A stretch of 64,000 nucleotides of DNA. Origin: Herbaspirillum huttiense (GTDB lineage: Bacteria; Pseudomonadota; Gammaproteobacteria; Burkholderiales; Burkholderiaceae_D). Shown here piece after piece: positions 56,342-64,000 of the stretch. The notes below the pieces were generated by a model. It was not told the DNA's origin. It did not search any database and saw only the letters and a list, made by a program, of their open reading frames with translations. Numbering within the stretch: the first letter of the stretch is position 1; every line of letters begins with the position of its first letter. The stretch lies in contig NZ_CP037993.1 in assembly GCF_004367745.1 (NCBI RefSeq), positions 4,092,001 to 4,156,000 of the forward strand, in the 5' to 3' direction. Position numbers and translations under genes: made by a program.

Positions 56342-59300
56342 TCAGCTGGCAGACTCCATGGCCTGCATCCATTCCCTGCAGGCCGCCAGCGCCGAGGGCT
56401 CGCCCGCCGTGATGGCGTGCTGGAGTTCGACGCTGCGTGCTGCCAGGTCATCCAGCCCCATGGCTTGCAGTCCCCCTTGCAGGCGATGCAGGATGCGCAG
56501 CACGCGTTCATGCTCACCGCGATCGATGGCTTGCTGCAGCTTCTCTTTTTCCCCCGGCCAGCTCTGCCGGAATGCCTCCCGCACTACCCGTTCAAACGGA
56601 TCGACCGGCACCGTCTGCACTGCCTGCAACGATGGCGCAGGCACCGTGCGCACCAGGCGCGTCAGGATCTCCTGCATCTGCTGCAGCGAGGCTGGCTTGA
56701 TCAGAAGAGCATCGAACAGCGCTGCCGGCAGTTGCGCCAGACTGCCCGGCCCCGCCGCCGTGGTGGCGATGATGCGGGCATGCGGCTGCTGCTCCCGCAC
56801 ACGCGTGGCCAGCGCCACGCCATCCAGACCGGGCATGCCCAGATCGGTGATGAGCACATCGGCGGGGTGCGCCTGCCATTGCGCGAGCGCGTCCAGACCA
56901 TCTCGCGCCAGCCGCGGAGAGGCGCAACCCAGCGCCTGCAATTGTTGCTGCATCAAGGTCAGGTTCACATAGTCATCCTCGACCACCAGTACGTCGAGTC
57001 CGGCGGCCACACTGACCAGCTCTGCCACCGGTAGTGGCTCCACAGCGGCAGGCTGGCTGGCCAATGCGCGCAGCCAGTCGTGCCGCTCGAAGGCGCTGAC
57101 CTGTTGCCAGCCAGGCGCAAGACTGGCGCGAAGGATCACGTCAGGACAGATCAGCACGGCCGGCACGGACTGGTGTTGCGCGCAGGCGATGAAATCATCC
57201 ACGCAATCCGGTGCGACCAGATGGATCGCAGCGCCGGGCGCGCTGGCGCTGTCACGCCGCGCTGCACCCCACGCGGCGAGATAGTCGCAGAGGGTGGCCG
57301 CCATGTCCGCATCGTGACAATGCAATGCCACGGTCTTGCCCGCCAAGGGGCGCGAGACCGGCAGCGTGCCGTCCGTCCCGGGCAGCGACAGCGTGACCTC
57401 CGCACCGAAAACACTGCCCCGGCCCGGCTCGCTGTCGAGGGTGATATCGCCTCCCATCAGCTCGGCCAGGCGGCGGCACAGCGACAAACCGAGGCCAGTG
57501 CCGCCGAAGCGCTGGCTGATGCTGTCATCGGCCTGTTGCAGTGACTTGAAGATGCGTTGCCGGGCACTGGGCGAGACGCCGATGCCGGTATCGCTGACTT
57601 CGAAGCGCACCACCATGCGCGCCGGTTCGCGGCGCAGGAGCCGTACCGACAAGCGGATGCGCCCCTGCGCCGTGAACTTGACGGCATTGCCGACCAGGTT
57701 GTGCAGGATCTGCATCAGCCGCCGCGGATCGCCCAGCACCGGTGCTTCCAGTGCCACGGCGGGCAGGCACGAGAAGCTCAGTCCCTTGTCCAATGCCAGC
57801 GGTGCAAACAGCTGCGCGCACTCTTCCAGCAAGTCGTTGAGCTGCATCGTTTCCGAGGCCAGCGTGATGGATTGCGATTCGATCTTGGTGATGTCGAGGA
57901 TGTCGTTGACCAGCCCCATGAGCATGTCGAAAGCATGGCGAATCAGCTCGATGCGTTGCCGCTGCGGCAACGACAGCTCTTCTCGCGCCAGCAGCTCCAT
58001 ATGCCCGATGGCCCCATGCAGGGGCGTGCGGATCTCGTGGCTGACCTGGGCCAGGAACATGGACTTGGCCTGGTTGGCGCGGTCGGCCATGCTCTTGGCT
58101 TCGCGCATCAGGGCTTCGTGCGCCTTCTGCATGTTGAGGTCGATCATGCCCAGCAGCAGCACGTCCTGGCCCGAGAAGCGCGTGCGCGACCAGACCGCGC
58201 CCAGATGGCTGATGCCGCCATCGCGCAGCGGCAGTTCGGCTTCGATCATGGCCTGGCGCAGATTGTCGCCGACCCGCACTGCGGTGAGGATCTGCGCGTA
58301 GAAGGCCGCGCAGGGCAGCGCCGACTGCTCCAGCATGCGCGAAGCCACCGCATTGCGCAGTACCACTTCGCCCGAGCCGGGCGCATAGACGGCGATGCCG
58401 ACCGGCAGGGTATCGATGATGGTCTGGCTGAACTGGCGGCTCTCCACCATGGCCAGCGCCTTCTTCTGCAGCGGCCCGATCACGCAGCGGTCGAAATACA
58501 GGGTAGCGACCCAGACGAAGAGCAAGGCAAACAAACCCCAGACGGCCCCCGTCGTGAAGTCGCCCTGCAAGCCGGCCAGCACGTCGCGCCAGGTGAAGGT
58601 GAGCACCACCACCCACTCCGGTCCCTCGATGGTCTGGGCAATGAAGAAACTGCCGTCATCGTGGAAATGGCCGACGTGATCGTGCGGATCGGCGGCATGC
58701 CGCACATGCTCCTGGATGTGGCGCATCAGCAGCGGATTGACGTGCGGATCGGGACTGCTCAGCAAACGTGTGCTGCCCTGCCCTTCAAACACCATCAGGC
58801 CGGGCATCTCTTCGTTCTTCATGAAGAACTGGCGGAACTGGCTGGCCGGCACCGAGAACACGGCCGTTGCCTGGTCACCCTTGTGCAGCGCAATGCGCAC
58901 GGCCAGCCGGGTCACGGCCGAGCGCTGCAGCGGTGCGCTCAAGGCCGGACTCATCCACAGCACGCGCTGCCCGGTGCTGCCCTGGGCGCGCGCCGCCCGT
59001 TCGCGCTCGGCGGCGAAGGCCGCATCGACCGGTGCGCTGATGGCGCTGATGTAGGGTGAGATACCGAGCCGGCGTACCTCTTGCTCTTCCGCGCCAGACA
59101 GCGGCGGCGAGACCGCCAGGAAGCCGGCCTCTGCGGTATAGATGAAGCCGTCCAGCGTGACGCCGGGCTCGGCCGGATTGAACATCGGCAAGGCCGAGGC
59201 CTGCCGCAGCAGGAGCAGCAGCGTGGCCAGGCGCAGGCGGTCGGCGGCGGTGTCACCGCGTATCACGAGCGAAAAAGGAACCACCGTCAGACTCTCGGGA

Positions 59301-59614
59301 CTGCGGGTGATCTCGCCGGGATCCACGCGCTCGCTGTAGGTATCGAGCACCATCAGTTCCTTCTTGTAGAGATGCTGCAGGCGGGCATACATCTCGGCGA
59401 ACTGGACCACCCGCGCGGTGAGGCGATCGACCTCGGACTTGATCTGTTCGCGCTTGCTGGTGAAGCTGCCGATCTGCCGTTCGCGGAATTGCGTGAAGGC
59501 GCTGTAGCCCAGAAACATCACCGCGCAGACGATGGCCACCGACAGCAGCGTGGCACAGCCATACAGGAGCCGGCGATAGTAGCGCTCCGACAGGGCAAGG
59601 ATCTGGCGCGGCAT
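56342..59614 (-). CDS. Hybrid sensor histidine kinase with receiver and Hpt domains (RcsC-like)
   Basis: 1090 residues. TM1 about 14-36, a large periplasmic domain (37-355) with a His-rich patch around 295-320, TM2 about 355-375, then a PAS-like linker. The kinase core has SHEIRTPLHGAIGH (His near 525), NLVGNAVKFT, DTGIGV and GTGLGLSL. A receiver follows (VVEDDYVNLTLMQ, Asp in LITDLGMPGLDG near 922, LIKP). The C-terminal Hpt-like domain has RILHRLQGGLQAMG (His near 1044; Gln replaces the usual Lys). The architecture is that of RcsC/EvgS/BvgS phosphorelays. It is co-directional with, and 8 bp after, an RcsB-like regulator. Confidence 0.92.
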   Translation of the reverse strand: MPRQILALSERYYRRLLYGCATLLSVAIVCAVMFLGYSAFTQFRERQIGSFTSKREQIKSEVDRLTARVVQFAEMYARLQHLYKKELMVLDTYSERVDPGEITRSPESLTVVPFSLVIRGDTAADRLRLATLLLLLRQASALPMFNPAEPGVTLDGFIYTAEAGFLAVSPPLSGAEEQEVRRLGISPYISAISAPVDAAFAAERERAARAQGSTGQRVLWMSPALSAPLQRSAVTRLAVRIALHKGDQATAVFSVPASQFRQFFMKNEEMPGLMVFEGQGSTRLLSSPDPHVNPLLMRHIQEHVRHAADPHDHVGHFHDDGSFFIAQTIEGPEWVVVLTFTWRDVLAGLQGDFTTGAVWGLFALLFVWVATLYFDRCVIGPLQKKALAMVESRQFSQTIIDTLPVGIAVYAPGSGEVVLRNAVASRMLEQSALPCAAFYAQILTAVRVGDNLRQAMIEAELPLRDGGISHLGAVWSRTRFSGQDVLLLGMIDLNMQKAHEALMREAKSMADRANQAKSMFLAQVSHEIRTPLHGAIGHMELLAREELSLPQRQRIELIRHAFDMLMGLVNDILDITKIESQSITLASETMQLNDLLEECAQLFAPLALDKGLSFSCLPAVALEAPVLGDPRRLMQILHNLVGNAVKFTAQGRIRLSVRLLRREPARMVVRFEVSDTGIGVSPSARQRIFKSLQQADDSISQRFGGTGLGLSLCRRLAELMGGDITLDSEPGRGSVFGAEVTLSLPGTDGTLPVSRPLAGKTVALHCHDADMAATLCDYLAAWGAARRDSASAPGAAIHLVAPDCVDDFIACAQHQSVPAVLICPDVILRASLAPGWQQVSAFERHDWLRALASQPAAVEPLPVAELVSVAAGLDVLVVEDDYVNLTLMQQQLQALGCASPRLARDGLDALAQWQAHPADVLITDLGMPGLDGVALATRVREQQPHARIIATTAAGPGSLAQLPAALFDALLIKPASLQQMQEILTRLVRTVPAPSLQAVQTVPVDPFERVVREAFRQSWPGEKEKLQQAIDRGEHERVLRILHRLQGGLQAMGLDDLAARSVELQHAITAGEPSALAACREWMQAMESAS

Positions 59615-59622
59615 CGCTGCTC

Positions 59623-60282
59623 TCAGTGGCCCAGGTTCTGGAAGATCCGGCTCAGTTCGACGTCATTGCTCACCCCCAGCTTCTTCATGGCCGCCACCTT
59701 CTGGTTGCTGATGGTTTTGGGACTGCGGTTGAGGCGCTCGGCGATGTCGCTGATGGACATGCCCTGGCAGATCATGCGCGCCACCACCAGCTCGCGCTCG
59801 GACAACTGGGCCAGCCCGGTCTGGCGCGCGTTGACATTGAAGAGACTGCCCAGCAAGGCCGACGACAGCGACTGCGGCAGATAGACCTGGCCGTGATGGA
59901 CGCTGCAGACGGCTTGCGGCAGGTTGACGAAATCACTGCGGTTCTTGCCGATGAAGCCGGCTGCCCCCAGCTCCAGGGCGCTGGAAATGATCTGCGGCTG
60001 GGCATGGGCACTGAGGAAGATCACCTTCATCGCCGGATGCTGGCGGCGCAGGCGCTTGAGCAGGTCCAGCCCGTCGGCCTGGGGGTCATCATCAAAGGCA
60101 TAGTCGCACAGCAGTACGTCCACCGGATCGCGCTCCAGGCAGCTCATCAGCTGCGCGATGCTCTCGGCCGAGAAGGCCAGCGCCAGGTCGGCGCAGGTGG
60201 CCAGGATGGCTTCGATGCCCCGCAACACGACCGGATAATCATCTGCGATCCCGACCCGTATCAATGTCCCCTTGGTCGCCAT
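59623..60282 (-). CDS. RcsB-like response regulator
   Basis: 219 residues. Receiver with DD acidic pair (residues 14-15), phospho-acceptor Asp60 in VLLCDYAFDD and Lys113. The LuxR-type HTH (about 155-215) closely follows RcsB: LSERELVVARMICQG, DIAERLNRSPKTISNQK, KKLGVSNDVEL. RcsB-type regulators control surface structures, and in Pseudomonas RcsB drives cupD fimbriae. The kinase gene starts 8 bp downstream and the EAL gene ends 24 bp upstream. Confidence 0.93.
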   Translation of the reverse strand: MATKGTLIRVGIADDYPVVLRGIEAILATCADLALAFSAESIAQLMSCLERDPVDVLLCDYAFDDDPQADGLDLLKRLRRQHPAMKVIFLSAHAQPQIISSALELGAAGFIGKNRSDFVNLPQAVCSVHHGQVYLPQSLSSALLGSLFNVNARQTGLAQLSERELVVARMICQGMSISDIAERLNRSPKTISNQKVAAMKKLGVSNDVELSRIFQNLGH

Positions 60283-60306
60283 GTTGGCATTCCCTTTCCG
60301 CGCTGC

Positions 60307-61128
60307 TCAGTTGGTGACCGCCTGGCCCCGGCGGCGCTGCATCTGCCGGAAGAACTCCGGCATCGCCAGCGGCCTGGCGAAATAATATCCCTGGAAGCGC
60401 CGCACCCCCATCCGACGCAAGCGCTGCCACTGGCCCCGGGTCTCGATGCCTTCGGCGGTGACGGTCGCATCGAACTCGGCGGCCAGGCTGACGATGGTTT
60501 CGATGAGGCGACTGTACAGGGAATTGCCCTGCATGGCAGCAACAAACGATCGATCGAGCTTGAGGCAACTGACGCGGCCACAGGCCAGCTGGTGCAGGCG
60601 CGCGTCGCCGATGCCGAAATCATCCAGGGCGATGGCGATATCGGCCCGCTCGCACTGGGCGAACAGGCGGCGGCAGCGCTCCGGTCCAAGGTCGGCACCG
60701 CGCTCGGGCATCTCGATCATCAACTGCAACTGCGGCCACGGCAGGCGGCGCAGCAGGGCCTGGCACTGGGCCACCAGCGACTCGCCCTGCAACTGCTCAC
60801 CACAGGCATTGAAGGACAGCACGAAGGGCTGCCGCAGGCAGGCGGGTGCGCTGCCCCACGCCGTGCGTACCTGCTGCAGCATCTGGCGCGTGGTGGCGGC
60901 CAGCAGGCCCTCCTCGGACAAGCGCTCCAGAAAAACCGATGGTGCCAGCACACCGGCGTGCGGATGCTGCCAGCGCATCAGGATCTCGGCCCCCTGCCAG
61001 TCGCCGTCCTCACCGACGATAGGCTGCAGGAAGGGCTGGAACTGACGGCGACGCAAGGCCAGCAGCAAGTGCCTGCGCTCCATGGGCGGGAGGGCGGCAG
61101 AGTGGGCGCAATGAGCGGCGGCATGCAT
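60307..61128 (-). CDS. EAL-domain c-di-GMP phosphodiesterase-type protein
   Basis: 273 residues, single EAL domain, no partner domain. The signature reads EIL (GAEILMRWQHP, near residue 48-50) rather than EAL. Other catalytic elements are kept: Asn in SFNACGEQL, Glu in MIEMPERG, DDFG near 165, LKLDRSF, AEGIETRGQW and QGYYFARPL. Enzymatic activity is likely but the middle motif DDFGIGDARL deviates from DDFGTGYSSL. I choose ATG 61128 (MHAAAHCAH) since AAGGAA precedes it; ATG 61143 overlaps the chaperone stop but lacks a ribosome-binding site. It sits between fimbrial genes and the phosphorelay. Confidence 0.88.
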   Translation of the reverse strand: MHAAAHCAHSAALPPMERRHLLLALRRRQFQPFLQPIVGEDGDWQGAEILMRWQHPHAGVLAPSVFLERLSEEGLLAATTRQMLQQVRTAWGSAPACLRQPFVLSFNACGEQLQGESLVAQCQALLRRLPWPQLQLMIEMPERGADLGPERCRRLFAQCERADIAIALDDFGIGDARLHQLACGRVSCLKLDRSFVAAMQGNSLYSRLIETIVSLAAEFDATVTAEGIETRGQWQRLRRMGVRRFQGYYFARPLAMPEFFRQMQRRRGQAVTN

Positions 61129-61139
61129 GGGAATTTCCT

Positions 61140-61910
61140 TCATGGCAGGTTGGGCGGCATCAGGGACCTTGCGTGCTCGCTGGATCGCCCGTCGTCATCG
61201 ATGAGCTGGAAGCTCAGGCGCGGCTGCTGCCACGGCAGGGTGGCATCGTCCACGGGCAGCACGAAGACCTGTTCGCCATAGGGCGGTGCCATCTGGTCGG
61301 GGGCGGCGCGCGGCACCAGTTCGCGGCGACCATCACTGACCCGCAGGCTGGCAAGGGAAGCAAAATAAGGGCTGTCATTGCGGCAGACCAGGACCCATTG
61401 CCCGGCTTGCCATTGCAGCCGGAAGTGCAGCGCATCGCTCCATTGCGGCCCGGGATCGGCAAGACCGGCGGGACGATGGAACACCTTGATCTGGGTGTTG
61501 AGCCCGAGCAGCAGACGCGGCGCACTTCCTGGCGCCGCGTCTGCCAGCAGGGGGATTTCGTAGAGATTGAGCCAGAACACCGATTCGCGATCGGTCGGCA
61601 GCGGCTCGCCGGTGGTCAGCACGCGGACCTGGCCGATGGCCTGCGGCGACAGCCGCTGCACGGCAGGCAGGACGAACAGCGCAGACTGGACCGTGTCCGG
61701 TGCCTGGCTGCCCTCGCCCTGGTCCACCCAGCTCTGCAGCACCACCGCATGCGGATTGGTATTGGCCAGGCGCAGGCTGAGTTCGCGCGCGCCCTGGCTG
61801 AACACCAGCCGCGTACGCTCGGGCATGAGCCCGGCCTCGGCACGCATGCAGCAGAGCAGCATGGACAGCAGCAGCCAGCCTGCCAGCCAACCGATCCGGC
61901 AGCGGCTCAT
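61140..61910 (-). CDS. Periplasmic fimbrial chaperone
   Basis: 256 residues with a signal peptide (MSRCRIGWLAGWLLLSMLL, mature near residue 27) and the PapD-like immunoglobulin fold. It has GLMPERTRLVFSQGARELSL, LPTDRESVFWLNLYEIP (the conserved chaperone signature) and the Arg/Lys cleft residues LNTQIKVFHRP. It escorts fimbrial subunits to the usher. ATG 61910 overlaps the usher stop by 4 bp and begins a signal peptide; the longer open frame upstream is not expected. Confidence 0.92.
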   Translation of the reverse strand: MSRCRIGWLAGWLLLSMLLCCMRAEAGLMPERTRLVFSQGARELSLRLANTNPHAVVLQSWVDQGEGSQAPDTVQSALFVLPAVQRLSPQAIGQVRVLTTGEPLPTDRESVFWLNLYEIPLLADAAPGSAPRLLLGLNTQIKVFHRPAGLADPGPQWSDALHFRLQWQAGQWVLVCRNDSPYFASLASLRVSDGRRELVPRAAPDQMAPPYGEQVFVLPVDDATLPWQQPRLSFQLIDDDGRSSEHARSLMPPNLP

Positions 61911-64000
61911 TGCGGGACTCCCGGTGCGCGCGGTTGTGCGGCCTCTGCCGGCAGGAACTCGGCACGGCGGGGTGCAGCCACACAGGCCGCTTCCAGCCGG
62001 ATCAGCTCCTGCGCCAGATCCTGCCCCTGCAGATCGTAGCGCGCGGAACAACGCTCCTGCTGGCCGTCGCCCCAGCGCACCAGCAGCTCGCCCTGCAGCT
62101 GGTCCGTGCGCAGATAAGCCTGGCTGCCCTGCCCGACCATGCCGATCACGCCGCCTTGCGCATCGAGCACATCGGCTCCCATCGGCAAGGGCGAGGCGCC
62201 GTCGCGTTGCAGGCGGATCAGCAAGGCGTGGCCGGTGCGCGTCCTGAAACTGAGCTTGAGCGTGGCACCGGCATACGGGATGACGGTGCGCTGGCTTTCC
62301 AGCAATTCGGTCTTGTGGCGCTTGCCGCTGGCCGCCAGTTCGACCACGTTGCGATGATAGGGCGAGAGCGAAGGCAGCAAGGCGTAGCCGTGGCTGTCGA
62401 TCACCGCTCCCTGGCCGTTGAAGAGGCGCGCACCTTCCGCCCCCTTGGCTTCGATCAGGGCAAAGGTATCGCCCAGATAAGGACCGAGGGTGATACCGCC
62501 GGCATGCACGGCGAGCGCACCGCGCACGTTGCCGGCCACCTGCCAGTAGTCGCGCCCGTGCGTGAGATTGAGATTGAGGTTGGCCTTGGGCAGACGCGCG
62601 CCGAGGTTGCCGTTGATGCTGTCCTGCTGGCCGCCCGGCACATGGCTGGCCCCCACGCTGTAGCTGAGCTGGCGCTCGCCCGCCAGCATGCCGGACACCT
62701 GGGTCTGATAGAGGTCCTGGTCCGTCGCCCGGACCACCGACGTACTGGCGACAGGCCGTTCACCGCCCTCGCGCCCCAGCGGGATCGACAGCGACAGCAT
62801 CAACGAGGAGCCCGGTTGCGCGACCGCTGCCAGCCGCCCATCCAGGTCATTGGGGGTCCGCGCCACACTGCTGACCTGCTGCCGCTGGAAGGCGAGGTTC
62901 AGGCTCACGCCGTTGCGCCACAAGGTCGAATACCCGAACTGCAATTGCGTGATGCGGCTGCGGTCATGGTGGAAGGTCTGGGTCAGGCCGGAGAGATAGA
63001 GCGAGCCCAGGCTCCCCAGTTGCTGGCTGAGCGAGAGATCGATGCGCGAGTGCTGCTGATAGCTGGTGGAACTGGCCAGCGAAGAGAATCCGGTACGCCG
63101 CACCTGGCGCTCGCTGATCACGTCGGCCAGTTCGCGGTAACCGGACGTGGAGTAGCGATAGCTGGCGATGGAGAACTGCGTGCCGGTGACATCGAAGGCC
63201 CGTGAATAAGACACACCCATCATCCAGCCGCCACGCGCACCGCCACCCGTGTCGGCATGCGAATAGTTCAGCGACAGGCCCAGCGAACCGGCCGGCCCGG
63301 CCAGGGTGGTGCCCAGCACCGCCGACTGGTAGGCCGGCGCCAGGCGCAGTCCGAGGCTGCCGGTCATGCTGTTGCTCAGCCCGCGCTGGTAGAGCGCATC
63401 CACGAACGGCAAGCTGCTGTCGGTATCGCGGGTCCGCCCCAGTGTGACGCTGTAACGCTCACTGCCAGGCCGCATCGATTCCGGCAGCGCCGAGTAAGGC
63501 ACGCTGAAGCGGGATCGGGTGCCATCGGCCTCGATGACGGTGACATCCAGATCGCCGTTGTAGCTGGTCGGATACAGATCGTCGATCACGAAACTGCCCG
63601 GAGCGACGGTGGTGCGGTAGATATCGCGCCCCTTCTGGCTGACGATGACCTGAGCATTGCTGCGCGCAGTGCCACGAATGACCGGTGCATAGCCGCGCTG
63701 CGAATCGGGCAGCATGCGCTCGTCCGAACTCAGTTCCAGTCCCTGGTAGGCCAATCCCGACAGCAGCTTGCCGGAGGTATAGCTCTGGCCCACCGTCAAT
63801 TCGCTGGTCCAGTCGGGCAAGGCGCGGCGGGCATAGGTGCGCACCGGATTCCAGCGCAGTCCGCTGCGGCTGTCATAGCCCAGGCTGCCTTGCTGGCGCA
63901 AACGCCACAGGCCCAGGTTCACGCCGCTGTTGGTAAAACCGTAGACCGAACTGCTGCTGGCCTGGGCGGTATGGGCGTAATACTGGCTGATGCTGTAGTT
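61907..64000 (-). CDS. Fimbrial outer-membrane usher (5' end beyond window)
   Basis: 698 codons visible, open to the right edge; family members are about 800-870 residues. It matches the FimD/PapC usher family: repeated amphipathic strands, YDSRSGLRWNPVRTYARR, a plug-type segment (APVIRGTARSNAQVIVSQ), FVIDDLYPTSYNGDLDVTVIEADG, and a C-terminal domain with AGATLKLSFRTRTGHALLI and LRLQRDG-type end. The usher is the assembly platform and pore for pili. The major pilin gene is expected upstream, outside the window. Confidence 0.93.
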   Translation of the reverse strand, partial: NYSISQYYAHTAQASSSSVYGFTNSGVNLGLWRLRQQGSLGYDSRSGLRWNPVRTYARRALPDWTSELTVGQSYTSGKLLSGLAYQGLELSSDERMLPDSQRGYAPVIRGTARSNAQVIVSQKGRDIYRTTVAPGSFVIDDLYPTSYNGDLDVTVIEADGTRSRFSVPYSALPESMRPGSERYSVTLGRTRDTDSSLPFVDALYQRGLSNSMTGSLGLRLAPAYQSAVLGTTLAGPAGSLGLSLNYSHADTGGGARGGWMMGVSYSRAFDVTGTQFSIASYRYSTSGYRELADVISERQVRRTGFSSLASSTSYQQHSRIDLSLSQQLGSLGSLYLSGLTQTFHHDRSRITQLQFGYSTLWRNGVSLNLAFQRQQVSSVARTPNDLDGRLAAVAQPGSSLMLSLSIPLGREGGERPVASTSVVRATDQDLYQTQVSGMLAGERQLSYSVGASHVPGGQQDSINGNLGARLPKANLNLNLTHGRDYWQVAGNVRGALAVHAGGITLGPYLGDTFALIEAKGAEGARLFNGQGAVIDSHGYALLPSLSPYHRNVVELAASGKRHKTELLESQRTVIPYAGATLKLSFRTRTGHALLIRLQRDGASPLPMGADVLDAQGGVIGMVGQGSQAYLRTDQLQGELLVRWGDGQQERCSARYDLQGQDLAQELIRLEAACVAAPRRAEFLPAEAAQPRAPGVPQ

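Noticed and set aside
57557..59059. Open frame antisense to the hybrid kinase
   Set aside because: The sense strand has the complete kinase, receiver and Hpt-like motifs; the antisense product is His/Arg/Gln-rich with no family.

Overview
The window is about 64 kb of high-GC, densely coded DNA whose gene content and gene order (rimP-nusA-infB, scpB-rluB, a fimT/pilV/W/X/E minor pilin operon, ribD-ribE, a LIV-type aromatic cluster with catB-catA) fit a betaproteobacterium of the Burkholderiales. Oxalobacteraceae, and most likely Herbaspirillum, is my inference from the overall gene set and not from a database match. I saw no rRNA, tRNA, CRISPR array, prophage or insertion sequence. Most of the window looks like ordinary chromosome.

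Layout. 1-8 kb (minus strand): translation and chromosome housekeeping (infB cut by the window edge, nusA, rimP, rluB, scpB), with a promoter-terminator leader in front of rimP. 8-20 kb: a PAS-PAS-GGDEF-EAL protein, a membrane-anchored FMN glutamate-synthase-family protein, a TusA-like protein, a Nudix hydrolase, alaS, an Asr-like Lys/His-rich exported protein, a glycerophosphodiesterase, and a 2TM protein/LytS-type kinase/LytTR regulator trio. 20-37 kb: glnS, a ZntB-type transporter, a uracil permease, two paralogous lipoproteins, exonuclease I, a YqjI-like PadR regulator divergent from a peroxidase-related gene across paired palindromes, fadE, a YpfJ-type metallopeptidase and several small genes. 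37.8-40.8 kb: a five-gene minor pilin operon without pilY1. 40.9-42.7 kb: ribD and ribE.

42.7-56 kb is a catabolic island. A nine-gene minus-strand unit encodes a ring-hydroxylating dioxygenase (alpha, beta, and a fused Rieske ferredoxin-flavin reductase), a five-component branched-chain-type ABC importer and an alpha/beta hydrolase. It is transcribed away from catB-catA. A LysR regulator of CatM/BenM type and an AraC/XylS-type regulator follow. The divergent promoter region holds a match to the XylS half-site consensus just upstream of the dioxygenase promoter and a perfect ATAC-N7-GTAT site upstream of catB. Read together, the proposed flow is: uptake of an aromatic acid (anthranilate or a relative), dioxygenation to catechol, ortho cleavage by CatA and lactonisation by CatB. 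catC is not in the window.

56.3-64 kb is a minus-strand operon that runs off the right edge: chaperone-usher fimbria (usher and chaperone visible), an EAL-domain protein, an RcsB-like response regulator and a large hybrid kinase with receiver and Hpt domains. This couples surface fimbriae to c-di-GMP turnover and phosphorelay signalling, in a layout reminiscent of the Pseudomonas cupD/pvr-rcs locus.
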